Of a stretch of DNA of 64,000 bases, positions 52,282-61,536 are shown one piece after another. The first letter of the stretch is position 1. Each line of letters starts with the position of its first letter. The stretch is taken from assembly GCF_034321785.1 (NCBI RefSeq), contig NZ_JAXLPB010000002.1, positions 682,001 through 746,000 of the forward strand, written 5' to 3'. Both the position numbers and the translations under genes were made by a program. Below the pieces are notes generated by a model. That model saw only the letters and a list, made by a program, of their open reading frames with translations. It ran no database searches and was not told where the DNA came from. The stretch is from Fulvimarina uroteuthidis. Lineage in GTDB: Bacteria; Pseudomonadota; Alphaproteobacteria; Rhizobiales; Rhizobiaceae.

Positions 52282-53776
52282 ACCCGTTTTCGAGCAGAGC
52301 ACCGGCGAGACGGCGAAGGGGGCACGGATCCGCGGCGAGGGCCTGTCGCGATCGGCGCGGCGGGCAAGCCGTCTCGCGCGCCGCCGTCTGTGGCGACTGC
52401 TTGCGCGTTCGCTCGCGGTTCGCGTCGTCGGCATGTCCAGCCTCTGGACCATCGCGGCCCTGCTCGCCGTCGGAATCCTGATTTCCGCGCTCTACCGGCA
52501 ATCGGCCGAGAACAGTTTCTCCGCGCTTCTCGAAGCCCAGCTCTTCAACCTGATCAACAGCGTCAGCGTCAGCGAGGCCGGGTTTCTGACCGGCAGCCCG
52601 AATCTTGGCGATCTGAAATACGTCCAGCCCGAATCCGGCTGGTACTGGGAGATCGTGCCGGCAAGCCAGGACCTGCGCGGTCGCCTGACCTCCTCGTCCC
52701 TCGGCTATTCCGCCATCTCCACCGAACCCATCGAAGCGGTGCCGTTCGAGTTCGACTATCAAAGAACCTATACCAAGCCCGGTCTTGCCGGCGAGGAACT
52801 TCAGATCCTCGAGACGGAGGTGGTGCTCGACGATTCCAACCGCGCCGCGCGGTTTCGCGTCATGGGCAACAAAAGCGAGCTCGATGACGAGACCAACGCC
52901 TTCGACCAGCGGCTGGCACTCTATCTCGCGATCGTGTGCATGGGCAGCGTGATCATCAATGCGGGCGTCATTCTGGTGGCGCTGCGACCGTTGCGGACGG
53001 TGCGACGGGCGCTCTCGAGGGTAAGGGCCGGGCAGGCCGAGAAGCTCGAAGGCGACTTTCCCTTCGAAGTCGCGCCGCTGGCGGACGAGATGAACGCGCT
53101 GGTGGCCAACAACCGGCGGATCGTGGAGCGGGCGCGGACCCAGGTCGGCAATCTCGCCCATTCGCTGAAGACCCCGATTGCGGTTCTCGTCAACGAGGCC
53201 GACCGGATCGGCGGCACGAGCGGCCAGATCGTGAAGGATCAGGGCGGGCGCATGCGCGAGCAGGTCCAGCACTATCTGGACAGGGCGCGGGTCGCGGCAC
53301 AAAGCGAAAGCGTCGTCTATCGCACTCCGGTCCAGCCCGTCCTCGAGCGGCTCGTCCGCGTGATCGCCAAGCTCAGCCCGGACCTCAAGGTCGTGTTCGA
53401 GGCGGAGACGGCGGCCGGTCTGGTGTTTGCCGGCGAGCGGCAGGATTACGAGGAAATCGTCGGCAATCTCTTGGAGAACGCTTCGAAATGGGCGCGCGGA
53501 AAGGTGCAGCTCACCTGCCGCGCCGCAGGACCCGACCGCTTCGAGACGATCGTCGAGGACGACGGGCCCGGGCTTTCGGAGGACGAGCGACGCGAGGCCA
53601 TCAAGCGTGGCCGGCGGTTCGACGAAACGGTGCCGGGAAGCGGTCTCGGCCTGTCGATCGTGTCGGATACGGTGCGCGAATATCAAGGCGACGTCCGGCT
53701 GGAGCGATCGGCCCTGGGCGGGCTTGCCGTCATCGTTGCGTTGCCGCACTTGCACACCTCGGCCAGCTTGACATGA
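52274..53776 (+). CDS. feuQ: Sensor histidine kinase, FeuQ-like
   Basis: A 500-residue membrane kinase: two transmembrane helices (about 55-75 and 215-235) around a periplasmic domain, a HAMP linker, then the phospho-acceptor His in L-A-H-S-L-K-T-P near residue 296. The ATP-binding part has the N box (V-G-N-L-L-E-N-A-S-K-W), D-D-G-P-G-L and G-S-G-L-G-L-S-I-V. The first 40 residues are very basic (R-R-A-S-R-L-A-R-R-R). It is probably inhibited by the small secreted protein encoded upstream. Confidence 0.88.
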   Translation: MSEPVFEQSTGETAKGARIRGEGLSRSARRASRLARRRLWRLLARSLAVRVVGMSSLWTIAALLAVGILISALYRQSAENSFSALLEAQLFNLINSVSVSEAGFLTGSPNLGDLKYVQPESGWYWEIVPASQDLRGRLTSSSLGYSAISTEPIEAVPFEFDYQRTYTKPGLAGEELQILETEVVLDDSNRAARFRVMGNKSELDDETNAFDQRLALYLAIVCMGSVIINAGVILVALRPLRTVRRALSRVRAGQAEKLEGDFPFEVAPLADEMNALVANNRRIVERARTQVGNLAHSLKTPIAVLVNEADRIGGTSGQIVKDQGGRMREQVQHYLDRARVAAQSESVVYRTPVQPVLERLVRVIAKLSPDLKVVFEAETAAGLVFAGERQDYEEIVGNLLENASKWARGKVQLTCRAAGPDRFETIVEDDGPGLSEDERREAIKRGRRFDETVPGSGLGLSIVSDTVREYQGDVRLERSALGGLAVIVALPHLHTSASLT

Positions 53777-53857
53777 TGACCAAGACGAACGAACCAAGGG
53801 CCGAGCGCTGAGACGCGACCCAGCGCCATGCTCGATCGATCCAAAGTTTGAGAGCCG

Positions 53858-54256
53858 ATGCCGTCCTCACGCCTGACCATTCTCCTCGTTCCCGGGCTCG
53901 TCCTCAGCTTGAGCGGCTGCCTTTCCTTCTCCGGCGGCGGGCTTGCGCCCGCTTCGCCGGGGGCGACATCGCTCGCCGGCGGCATTATCGGGAAAAGTGC
54001 CTATGCGCCGCAGCTGTCCAGCGGCGCGATCGCTCGCGCCGTCGAGGCCGAATATCAGGCGCTGCAGTTCGGTTCGGTGGGCGAGCCGATCGCATGGTCC
54101 GGCGACGGCGCGTCCGGCCGTGTCGTGCCGACGCAGGTCTACCGCGTGGGTTCGCAGGACTGCCGGGGCTACACGCAGTTCCTCGAAGGCGCCGATCCCA
54201 AGGGTCTTGCCGGAACCGCCTGCAGGGCGGGCGATGGAACCTGGGTCATGGTGTGA
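53858..54256 (+). CDS. RT0821/Lpp0805-like surface lipoprotein
   Basis: A 132-residue lipoprotein. The lipobox is L-S-G-C (Cys21). The domain starting A-V-E-A-E-Y-Q-A-L-Q-F-G-S-V-G-E-P-I-A-W-S and later D-C-R-G-Y-T-Q resembles the RT0821/Lpp0805 surface protein family (Pfam-like 17 kDa relatives). Two Cys in the mature domain may form a disulphide. It is followed by the cytochrome c maturation operon but is probably independent. Confidence 0.75.
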   Translation: MPSSRLTILLVPGLVLSLSGCLSFSGGGLAPASPGATSLAGGIIGKSAYAPQLSSGAIARAVEAEYQALQFGSVGEPIAWSGDGASGRVVPTQVYRVGSQDCRGYTQFLEGADPKGLAGTACRAGDGTWVMV

Positions 54257-54442
54257 GGCGGGCCGCGGCCTCGAGAAAAACCCTGCCGATCCGCCCGGCG
54301 AGGCACCCCGTCTCATGACGAAACCGTAAGGCCGGTTTTGCTTGGGACCGGTGAAGCGTTCTGCTAGAACGATTCCGAATTGCGACATCCGCCCGTGGCG
54401 GCGGCGCATGCGTTCAAGGGCGAGACGGGTTAAGTCGGTTCA

Positions 54443-55714
54443 ATGGTCTTCTGGTTCATCATCGCGGCCATGACGCTGGGCGTCGTTCTGCTTCTCGTCT
54501 ATCCGGTCTTCTCGTCCTCCATCGGCTCTGCCGAAGGCCGCGCGGCGCACGATGTCGAGGTCTATCGCTCGCAGCTGAGGGAAGTCGAAGGCGACGTCGA
54601 GCGCGGCACCCTTTCGCCAGCCGAGGCGGAGACGGCGCGCGCGGAAATCGGACGCCGGCTTCTGAAGGCGAACGATGCCGCGGTCGGCGGCGCGAGCGGC
54701 AAGGCACCGGCAGGAACGCGCAGGAATCTCGTCGCAGGCGTCGCGATCATCCTCCTCATCCCGGCGATCTCCGTATCCGCCTATCAGTCCTTCGGGGCGT
54801 TCGGCCTGCCCGACCTGCCGCTTTCGGCCCGCTCCCAGCCGGTTCCGGACGACGGGTCCGGCGTGCCGAGCGACATCCTGCGACTGGTCGCGGGCGCCGA
54901 GGAGCGCCTGAAGAGCGATCCGAACGACGGGCAGGGCTGGAACGTGCTCGCGCCGATCTACCTTCGCATGGGCCGGTCCGAGGATGCGATCGAGGCGTTC
55001 CGCAATGCGACCCGGCTTCTGGGCGAAAGCGTCGATCGCGAGGCGGGCCTCGGCGAAGCGCTGACCCAGGACGCGGGCGGCGAGGTGACCGACGAGGCCC
55101 GCGGTCATTTCGAGAGCGCGCTCGAAGCGAATCCGGATTATCTGCCGGCCCGGTTCTTCGTGGCGCTCGATCTTTCGCAAGAAGGCGAAAATGCCGATGC
55201 GGCTGCGGCCTGGGCCGCGCTGATCGAGAATAGTCCGGCGAACGCCCCTTGGATGCCGATCGCCACAGCTGCGCTCGCCGATGCGCGGGGCAAGGCGGGG
55301 CTTGCACCATTGGACGAGGCCGCCATGCCCCAGCCCGCCACAAGCGCGACGGGACAGGCGCCGGCGCAAACGCCGCGCGGCGGGCCGGCGGCGTCGGCCG
55401 GGCAGGGCGGCGGTGCCCCCGGCCCCGACGAAGACCAGCTCGCCGCCGCGTCCCAGTTGAACCCCGGCCAGCGCCGGGACATGATCGAGGGCATGGTGTC
55501 GCGTCTGGCGAGCCGCCTTGAAGCGGACCCGAATGACGCGCAAGGATGGCAGCGGCTGATCCAGTCCTATTCGGTGCTCGGCATGGACGAGGAGGCCGCC
55601 GCGGCGCTCGCCCGCGCACTCGACACATTCTCCGACGACACCGAGACCCGCGCGCAGATCGCGGCGCTCGGAAATACGCTCGGCATCGCAGGCACTGAGG
55701 GAGGAACTCAATGA
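54443..55714 (+). CDS. ccmI: Cytochrome c maturation protein CcmI
   Basis: A 423-residue protein. A membrane helix at the start (F-I-I-A-A-M-T-L-G-V-V-L-L-L) and another near residue 95-115 flank the conserved R-A-A-H-D-V-E-V-Y-R-S-Q-L-x-E-V-E region. The periplasmic C-terminal part is made of TPR-like repeats (G-Q-G-W-N-V-L-A-P-I-Y and G-W-Q-R-L-I-Q-S-Y). CcmI holds apocytochrome c for haem ligation. It overlaps ccmE by ATGA. Confidence 0.93.
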   Translation: MVFWFIIAAMTLGVVLLLVYPVFSSSIGSAEGRAAHDVEVYRSQLREVEGDVERGTLSPAEAETARAEIGRRLLKANDAAVGGASGKAPAGTRRNLVAGVAIILLIPAISVSAYQSFGAFGLPDLPLSARSQPVPDDGSGVPSDILRLVAGAEERLKSDPNDGQGWNVLAPIYLRMGRSEDAIEAFRNATRLLGESVDREAGLGEALTQDAGGEVTDEARGHFESALEANPDYLPARFFVALDLSQEGENADAAAAWAALIENSPANAPWMPIATAALADARGKAGLAPLDEAAMPQPATSATGQAPAQTPRGGPAASAGQGGGAPGPDEDQLAAASQLNPGQRRDMIEGMVSRLASRLEADPNDAQGWQRLIQSYSVLGMDEEAAAALARALDTFSDDTETRAQIAALGNTLGIAGTEGGTQ

Positions 55715-56184
55715 CGCGCAAAGGCAAACGTCTGCTGTCGATCGGCGGAATCTTCTCGGTGATAGCGCTGGCCGCCGGGCTGGTCCTGACCGCGATGTCG
55801 GACTCCGTCGCCTACTTCAACTCGCCGACCGACATCGTCGAGAGGACGCCGGGTCCGGGCCAGCGCATCCGTCTCGGCGGCATGGTGGAAAGCGGCAGCG
55901 TTGTGCGCGATCGCGGCGAAACCGTCACCTTCCGCGTCACCGACACCGTCCAGAGCGTGCCGGTGACCTATACGGGGATCCTGCCGGATCTCTTCCGCGA
56001 AGGGCAGGGCGTCGTCGCGGAGGGCACGCTCGGCCCCGACCGGCTCTTCCTGGCCGATACGGTTCTGGCCAAGCACGACGAGAACTACATGCCGAAGGAA
56101 GTCGTCGACGATCTGAAGGCGCGAGGCCTGTGGGACCACGACGCATCGCGGCCCAAGGCCGCCGGTACGGGAGAGGGCGCATGA
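55711..56184 (+). CDS. ccmE: Haem chaperone CcmE
   Basis: A 157-residue haem chaperone. One N-terminal membrane anchor, then a beta-barrel domain (G-G-M-V-E-S-G-S-V) and the haem-binding His122 in K-H-D-E-N-Y-M-P, with Tyr126. It carries haem from CcmC to the CcmFHI ligase. Second gene of the ccmIEFH operon, overlapping both neighbours by four bases. Confidence 0.95.
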   Translation: MTRKGKRLLSIGGIFSVIALAAGLVLTAMSDSVAYFNSPTDIVERTPGPGQRIRLGGMVESGSVVRDRGETVTFRVTDTVQSVPVTYTGILPDLFREGQGVVAEGTLGPDRLFLADTVLAKHDENYMPKEVVDDLKARGLWDHDASRPKAAGTGEGA

Positions 56185-58160
56185 TCGTCGAACTCGGCCA
56201 TTACGCGCTGATCCTCGCGCTTGCGGCCTCCATCGTCCAGTCCGTCGTCCCCGCACTCGGCGCCTATCGCGGCGACGCGCGGATGATGGAGGTCGGGCAG
56301 ACGTCGAGCCTCGGCGTCTTCCTGCTGCTCGCCTTCTCCTTCTCGGCCCTCACCACCGCCTACGTCACCTCGGATTTTTCCGTGGCCAACGTCTACGAGA
56401 ATTCCCATTCGGCCAAGCCGATGCTCTTCAAGATTTCCGGCGTCTGGGGAAATCACGAGGGCTCGATGCTGCTGTGGGTGCTGATCCTCGCCCTTTTCAG
56501 CGCGCTCGTCGCAAGCTTCGGGCGCGATCTGCCGCCGAGCCTCAAGGCCAACGTCCTGTCCGTCCAGGCCTGGATCCTGACGGCCTTCATCGCCTTCATC
56601 CTCTTCACCTCGAACCCGTTCGCCAGGCTTTTCCCGGCGCCTTTCGAGGGACAGGATCTCAATCCGATCCTCCAGGATGTCGGTCTCGCGATCCATCCGC
56701 CGCTGCTTTATCTCGGCTATGTCGGCTTCTCGATCGCCTTCTCGTTCGCGGTCGCCGCCCTCATCGACGGCCGGATCGACGCGGCCTGGGCGCGCTGGGT
56801 GCGTCCGTGGACCCTCGCGGCCTGGATCTTCCTGACCCTCGGCATCTCCATGGGCTCCTACTGGGCCTATTACGAGCTTGGCTGGGGCGGCTGGTGGTTC
56901 TGGGATCCGGTGGAGAACGCCTCCTTCATGCCGTGGCTCTCAGGCACCGCGCTCCTCCACTCGGCGGTCGTGATGGAAAAGCGCTCGGCGCTGAAGGTCT
57001 GGACGATCCTCTTGGCGATCCTCACCTTCTCGCTCTCGCTGCTCGGCACGTTCCTCGTGCGCTCCGGCGTCCTGACCTCCGTCCACGCCTTCGCGACAGA
57101 CCCATCGCGCGGTGTCTTCATCCTGTTGATCCTGTGCCTGTTCATCGGCGGCGCGCTTGCCCTCTTCGCGTTCCGCGCCTCGAGCCTGGAAAGCGGCGGC
57201 CTGTTCCAGCCGGTCAGCCGCGAGGGCGCGCTGGTCCTCAACAATCTGTTCCTGACGACGGCGACGGCGACCGTGCTCATCGGCACGCTCTATCCGCTGC
57301 TCCTCGAAATGGTGACGGGCGAGAAGATCTCGGTCGGCGAGCCCTTCTTCAACCTGACGTTCGGCCCCCTGATGGTGCCGCTTCTCCTCGCCGTTCCGTT
57401 CGGGCCATTGCTCGCCTGGAAGCGCGGCGATATCGCCGGCGCGACGCAGCGGCTCTACTGGGCGATCGGCGCGGCCCTGCTCACCGCGATCATCGTCATC
57501 GCGCTGACGCGAGGCACGGAAGTCCTCGCCTCGCTCGGTCTCGGCCTCGGCGTCTGGCTGCTGATCGGCAGTCTCGTCGATGTGGTGGAGCGCGCGAACT
57601 TCAGAAAGGCCGGCCTTTCGACGGGCTTTGCACGGCTGAAGGGCCTGCCCCGTTCGGCGTTCGGCACGACGCTCGCCCATTTCGGTCTCGGCGTCACGGT
57701 CATCGGCATCGTCTGCGTGTCCGCCTTCGAGACCGAGATCGTCACCTCGATGTCTCCCGGCGAATCGCGGGAGGCGGGCGGCTACGAAATCCGCTTCGAC
57801 GACATGGAAGAGCGTTCCGGGCCGAACTACACCGAAGACGTGGCGACGTTCACCCTTCTCACGGCCGGTGCGACGGTCGACCGGATCGAAAGTGCGCGCC
57901 GGCTCTACACGGCGCGCCAGATGCCGACGACGGAAGCGGGCCTTCGCACCGAATGGTTCTCGCAGCTCTATATCTCGCTCGGCGATTCGGCGGCCAATGG
58001 CGGGGCGACGGTCGTGCGCATCTGGTACAAGCCGCTCGTCACGCTGATCTGGATCGGGACCCTGTTCATGGCGTTCGGCGGCCTCGTCTCGCTCGCGGAT
58101 CGCCGCTTGCGGGTCGGTGCACCGGCTGCGCGCAAGGCCCGGCGAGTGGCACCGGCATGA
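56181..58160 (+). CDS. ccmF: Haem lyase subunit CcmF
   Basis: A 659-residue polytopic membrane protein with about 14-15 hydrophobic segments. The tryptophan-rich haem-handling motif W-G-G-W-W-F-W-D-P-V-E-N near residue 233 is conserved, as is W-G-N-H-E-G-S near 93. It ligates haem to apocytochrome c with CcmH and CcmI. The ATG at 56181 overlaps the ccmE stop. Confidence 0.96.
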   Translation: MIVELGHYALILALAASIVQSVVPALGAYRGDARMMEVGQTSSLGVFLLLAFSFSALTTAYVTSDFSVANVYENSHSAKPMLFKISGVWGNHEGSMLLWVLILALFSALVASFGRDLPPSLKANVLSVQAWILTAFIAFILFTSNPFARLFPAPFEGQDLNPILQDVGLAIHPPLLYLGYVGFSIAFSFAVAALIDGRIDAAWARWVRPWTLAAWIFLTLGISMGSYWAYYELGWGGWWFWDPVENASFMPWLSGTALLHSAVVMEKRSALKVWTILLAILTFSLSLLGTFLVRSGVLTSVHAFATDPSRGVFILLILCLFIGGALALFAFRASSLESGGLFQPVSREGALVLNNLFLTTATATVLIGTLYPLLLEMVTGEKISVGEPFFNLTFGPLMVPLLLAVPFGPLLAWKRGDIAGATQRLYWAIGAALLTAIIVIALTRGTEVLASLGLGLGVWLLIGSLVDVVERANFRKAGLSTGFARLKGLPRSAFGTTLAHFGLGVTVIGIVCVSAFETEIVTSMSPGESREAGGYEIRFDDMEERSGPNYTEDVATFTLLTAGATVDRIESARRLYTARQMPTTEAGLRTEWFSQLYISLGDSAANGGATVVRIWYKPLVTLIWIGTLFMAFGGLVSLADRRLRVGAPAARKARRVAPA

Positions 58161-58657
58161 GGAGGCTGACGCATCTCTCGCAGGCGCTCGCGATCGCTCT
58201 CCTCGTCACTGTCGGTGCTCCGGCGGCCGGGCTCGTGGCGACGCCCGCCCACGCGGTCGAACCCGACGAGGTGCTCGCGGACCCGGCGCTCGAGGCGCGG
58301 GCCCGCCAGCTTTCGACCGGGCTTCGGTGCATGGTCTGCCAGAACCAGTCGATCGACGATTCCAATGCGGGGCTCGCCAAGGATCTGCGCGTGCTGGTGC
58401 GCGAACGGCTGGTCGCTGGCGATACGGACGAGGAGGTGATCACCTATCTCGTCTCGCGCTATGGCGAGTTCGTGCTCCTGCGGCCGCGCGTGTCGATCGG
58501 CACCATCGCGCTCTGGGCGACCCCGTTCGCCGTGCTGCTGGCCGGGATCGGCTACGCCGTCATCGCCATGCGCCGCCGCGAAAACGACGACGTGCCGACG
58601 CCGACGCTGTCCGACGAGGAAAAGCGCGCGCTTGCCAAGGTCATGAAGAACGGTTGA
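58157..58657 (+). CDS. ccmH: Cytochrome c maturation protein CcmH
   Basis: A 166-residue protein. A signal peptide (to about residue 33) is followed by a three-helix domain with the redox motif C-M-V-C (C58, C61) in L-R-C-M-V-C-Q-N-Q-S-I, and a C-terminal transmembrane helix (about 117-137). It reduces the C-x-x-C-H cysteines of apocytochromes. Last gene of ccmIEFH. No ccmG or ccmABC is found nearby. Confidence 0.95.
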   Translation: MRRLTHLSQALAIALLVTVGAPAAGLVATPAHAVEPDEVLADPALEARARQLSTGLRCMVCQNQSIDDSNAGLAKDLRVLVRERLVAGDTDEEVITYLVSRYGEFVLLRPRVSIGTIALWATPFAVLLAGIGYAVIAMRRRENDDVPTPTLSDEEKRALAKVMKNG

Positions 58658-58937
58658 CGCCGGACGGTTTCTCCCGCTTCCCGATGCCGGCGGGACGCCC
58701 GGAAGGATCGCGTCGCCGGCCGGATCTCTGGCAACCGGTTGTTCGAGCGTCCGGTGCGTGGCCAAGCGTTCCGCCGGCCCGACCGCATCGGCCCGAGGAT
58801 CGGAACCGATCTTCCGAAATCCCGATGCGAGACATCAAAGGGACAGATCGAGCATCACGGGCCCGAACAGACGCGTGATGCTCCAAGAGCGCGATGCAAT
58901 CCGCGCCGCCCATAGGCCGCAGGCGGGCGTGTCGGGA

Positions 58938-59792
58938 TCAGTTGCGCAGGAGATCGTTGATCGATGTCTTCGAGCGGGTCTGCGCGTCAACGCGCTTGAC
59001 GATCACGGCGCAGTAGAGGTTCGGGCCCGGCTCTCCATTGGCCATGGCGCGCCCCGGTGCGGACCCGGCGACGACCACCGAATAAGGCGGGATCTCGCCA
59101 TAGGAAACCTCCCCGGTCGTGCGGTCGATGATCTTGGTCGACTTTCCGATATAGACGCCCATGCCCAGAACCGAGCCTTCGCGCACGATGCAACCTTCGA
59201 CGACTTCCGACCGCGCGCCGATGAAGCAATTGTCCTCGATGATCGTCGGGCCGGCCTGGAGCGGCTCGAGCACGCCGCCAATGCCGACGCCGCCCGACAG
59301 ATGCACGTGCTTGCCGATCTGCGCGCAGGAGCCGACTGTCGCCCAGCCGTCGACCATCGAGCCTTCGTCCACATAGGCGCCCAGATTGACGAAGGACGGC
59401 ATCAGCACGACGTCCCGGCCGATGAACGCGCCGCGGCGCACGATCGAGCCCGGCACGGCGCGGAAGCCCGCCGCACGGAATTTCGGCCCGTCCCAGCCGG
59501 CGAACTTCGACGGCACCTTGTCCCACCAGGTTGCGCCGCCCGCCCCGCCTTCGATGATCTCCATATCATTGAGGCGAAAGGAGAGAAGCACGGCCTTCTT
59601 CAGCCATTGGTGGACGGTCCAGTCGCCGTTCTCCCCGCGCGAGGCCACCCGCGCCGAACCGTCGTCGAGCATCTGAAGGGCGCTTTCGACGGCGTCCCGG
59701 ACTTCGCCCTTGGTGGTCGTGGAGATCGAGGCCCGATCCTCGAATGCCTGTTCGATCGTGGCCTCGAGGGCGCTGTGTTGGGTGCCGCTCAT
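58938..59792 (-). CDS. dapD: Tetrahydrodipicolinate N-succinyltransferase DapD
   Basis: A 284-residue acyltransferase of the lysine/diaminopimelate pathway. It uses succinyl-CoA and tetrahydrodipicolinate. The left-handed beta-helix shows hexapeptide repeats (I-V-R-R-G-A-F-I-G-R-D-V-V-L-M-P and V-G-I-G-G-V-L-E), and R-L-N-D-M-E and G-A-Y-V-D-E-G-S-M-V-D are DapD motifs. The ATG at 59792 has AAGGA upstream and gives the exact family length; a Met at 59807 is less likely. Confidence 0.96.
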   Translation of the reverse strand: MSGTQHSALEATIEQAFEDRASISTTTKGEVRDAVESALQMLDDGSARVASRGENGDWTVHQWLKKAVLLSFRLNDMEIIEGGAGGATWWDKVPSKFAGWDGPKFRAAGFRAVPGSIVRRGAFIGRDVVLMPSFVNLGAYVDEGSMVDGWATVGSCAQIGKHVHLSGGVGIGGVLEPLQAGPTIIEDNCFIGARSEVVEGCIVREGSVLGMGVYIGKSTKIIDRTTGEVSYGEIPPYSVVVAGSAPGRAMANGEPGPNLYCAVIVKRVDAQTRSKTSINDLLRN

Positions 59793-60006
59793 CGCGTCGT
59801 CCTTCATGTGACATGCCAGATTGCGCGGAAGCAATTTCCCGCTGGAATCGGCGCGGACCCTAGTTGAAGCAGGATCGCTTATCAATGCGGCTGAGGCTCG
59901 GGGCCGGGACGTTCGGTGCCGAAACGCCGGTGATCGGGCGTGCCGTCGAGGACGCACGCCGCCCGGATCGATGGCAGGGGACGACTGAAACGTCCCGCGA
60001 CCGTGC

Positions 60007-61404
60007 TCAGTCGGCCGGCGTGTTCGAGGCGGCCGCGCCGGCTTTCGCCTTCATCATCGCCTCGAGGTCGGCGCAATGGTCGGTGGTGTTGGCGCGGGGC
60101 GTGAAGATGGTGAAGTCGAAGGGGGCCGGCATTTCGCGCGACAGGCCGTAATCGGATGCGGCCTTCGCGTCTGCGCTGGCGATCTCGACCATCTGGACCG
60201 CGACCGCGTCGTCGTGATCGGTAAGGCCCTCGATAACGGCCGGCACACCGCGATCCTTGCGGGCATGGCCTGCGCCGGCGATCAGGATCGCCGAGCCGTT
60301 CTCGTCCGCCGCCTCGATCATCGCCGAGGCCATTGCCCCGTCGCGAAGCCGCTGGGCCAGCTCCATCGGGGCGAGGGCGGCGTCCGGAATCAGGCCGCAA
60401 TGGGATGCGCCAAGTTCGCTCAACAGGGCCTGGCGCATCGCCGGATCGACCGGAAGGTCGAGCCCGAGCCGCGCACGTTCGGCGGCCGGAATCGCATCCT
60501 GGCCCTTGGCCGACAGGTCGCGGACCGTGTCGGAATCGAGATTGCCCGCAACCAGCGGCAGTTGATTTTCGATGGCGGCCTGGAACACGGGCTCGTAGAT
60601 CGAGAAATCGGGCCAGCCGCGCTCGTTCCAGGACAGCTTGCGGGCCAGATCGGACAGATCCACCGGGCTGGTCTCGCCGATATTCTCGAGCACTGCGGAG
60701 AACATGTCCGGGATCATCTCGAAGACGATGGCGGGCTTGCGATCGGCCTCGGCGGTGCTGCGGATAATGCCCGCCTGCAGGCGATGATGATCGGGATTGT
60801 CGTGGATCTCGCCGAGGAGAACGTAGCGCGCGCCCTTGACCGCCTTGACGAGGCTTTCCGTATCGCTGGGCGTGCCGTCGGACGAGACGATCGACCCGAC
60901 GAGCGGATTGTCGGCATAGACCGACGAGCGCCATGCCTGATCGTCCTTGTCGAACAGCTTGGTCGCGACCGATTTCGGCGCGTCGACCTGTGGTGCGCCC
61001 GAACCGGTCTCGTCGGACGGGGCGGAGGAGGCGGCCATGGTGAGGAGCGCGTCGGCGCTCGAATCGTAGGCAAGAACGGCGAGCGGTTCGGACGACGCCA
61101 TCGGCGCGTTGAGCCCGATGCCGGGATTGCGCGCAGCGATCGCTTCCAGAGCTTCGAGCGCGCCGGAAGCGGACGGCATGTCGCCACCGAACGGCGTCGC
61201 CATGGCGACTGCGATCGGGGTCTCGTCGCCGCGTATGTCGAAGGGCTTGTGGATGATCGGATCGGTGTCGGGGGCGGAGAAGCCTGTCTCGGCCGTCTGC
61301 AACGGCAGGGCATCGATCAGGGACGAGATGCGATCTGCAAACGCGAAACTCGATACGCTGACCACGCCGAGCCCCAGCGAGGCGATGACACCAAAGCGCT
61401 TCAA
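60007..61404 (-). CDS. ChaN-family (Tiki-like) periplasmic protein
   Basis: A 465-residue protein from a TTG start, chosen because it places a signal peptide at the N-terminus (V-I-A-S-L-G-L-G-V-V-S-V, cleavage after S-S-F-A-F-A). The residues 30-170 are low complexity. The domain from about 185 carries L-L-G-E-I-H-D-N-P-D-H-H and later V-F-E-M-I-P-D-M and I-A-G-A-G-H-A-R-K-D-R-G-V-P, the ChaN pattern. ChaN proteins bind haem; catalytic function is not established. An ATG at 61470 is an alternative start. Confidence 0.78.
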   Translation of the reverse strand: MKRFGVIASLGLGVVSVSSFAFADRISSLIDALPLQTAETGFSAPDTDPIIHKPFDIRGDETPIAVAMATPFGGDMPSASGALEALEAIAARNPGIGLNAPMASSEPLAVLAYDSSADALLTMAASSAPSDETGSGAPQVDAPKSVATKLFDKDDQAWRSSVYADNPLVGSIVSSDGTPSDTESLVKAVKGARYVLLGEIHDNPDHHRLQAGIIRSTAEADRKPAIVFEMIPDMFSAVLENIGETSPVDLSDLARKLSWNERGWPDFSIYEPVFQAAIENQLPLVAGNLDSDTVRDLSAKGQDAIPAAERARLGLDLPVDPAMRQALLSELGASHCGLIPDAALAPMELAQRLRDGAMASAMIEAADENGSAILIAGAGHARKDRGVPAVIEGLTDHDDAVAVQMVEIASADAKAASDYGLSREMPAPFDFTIFTPRANTTDHCADLEAMMKAKAGAAASNTPAD

Positions 61405-61536
61405 GCGAAAATCCCCACGAAATACCCCATCCTCAGCGCGAGACGCTCCCCAGCATCTCCGCGTCTCCATTCATTAACCCAACTTGTGGCGAAACTATTA
61501 CATCGCGTTCAGATTGAAGCGCCATGGTTAGCGCTT

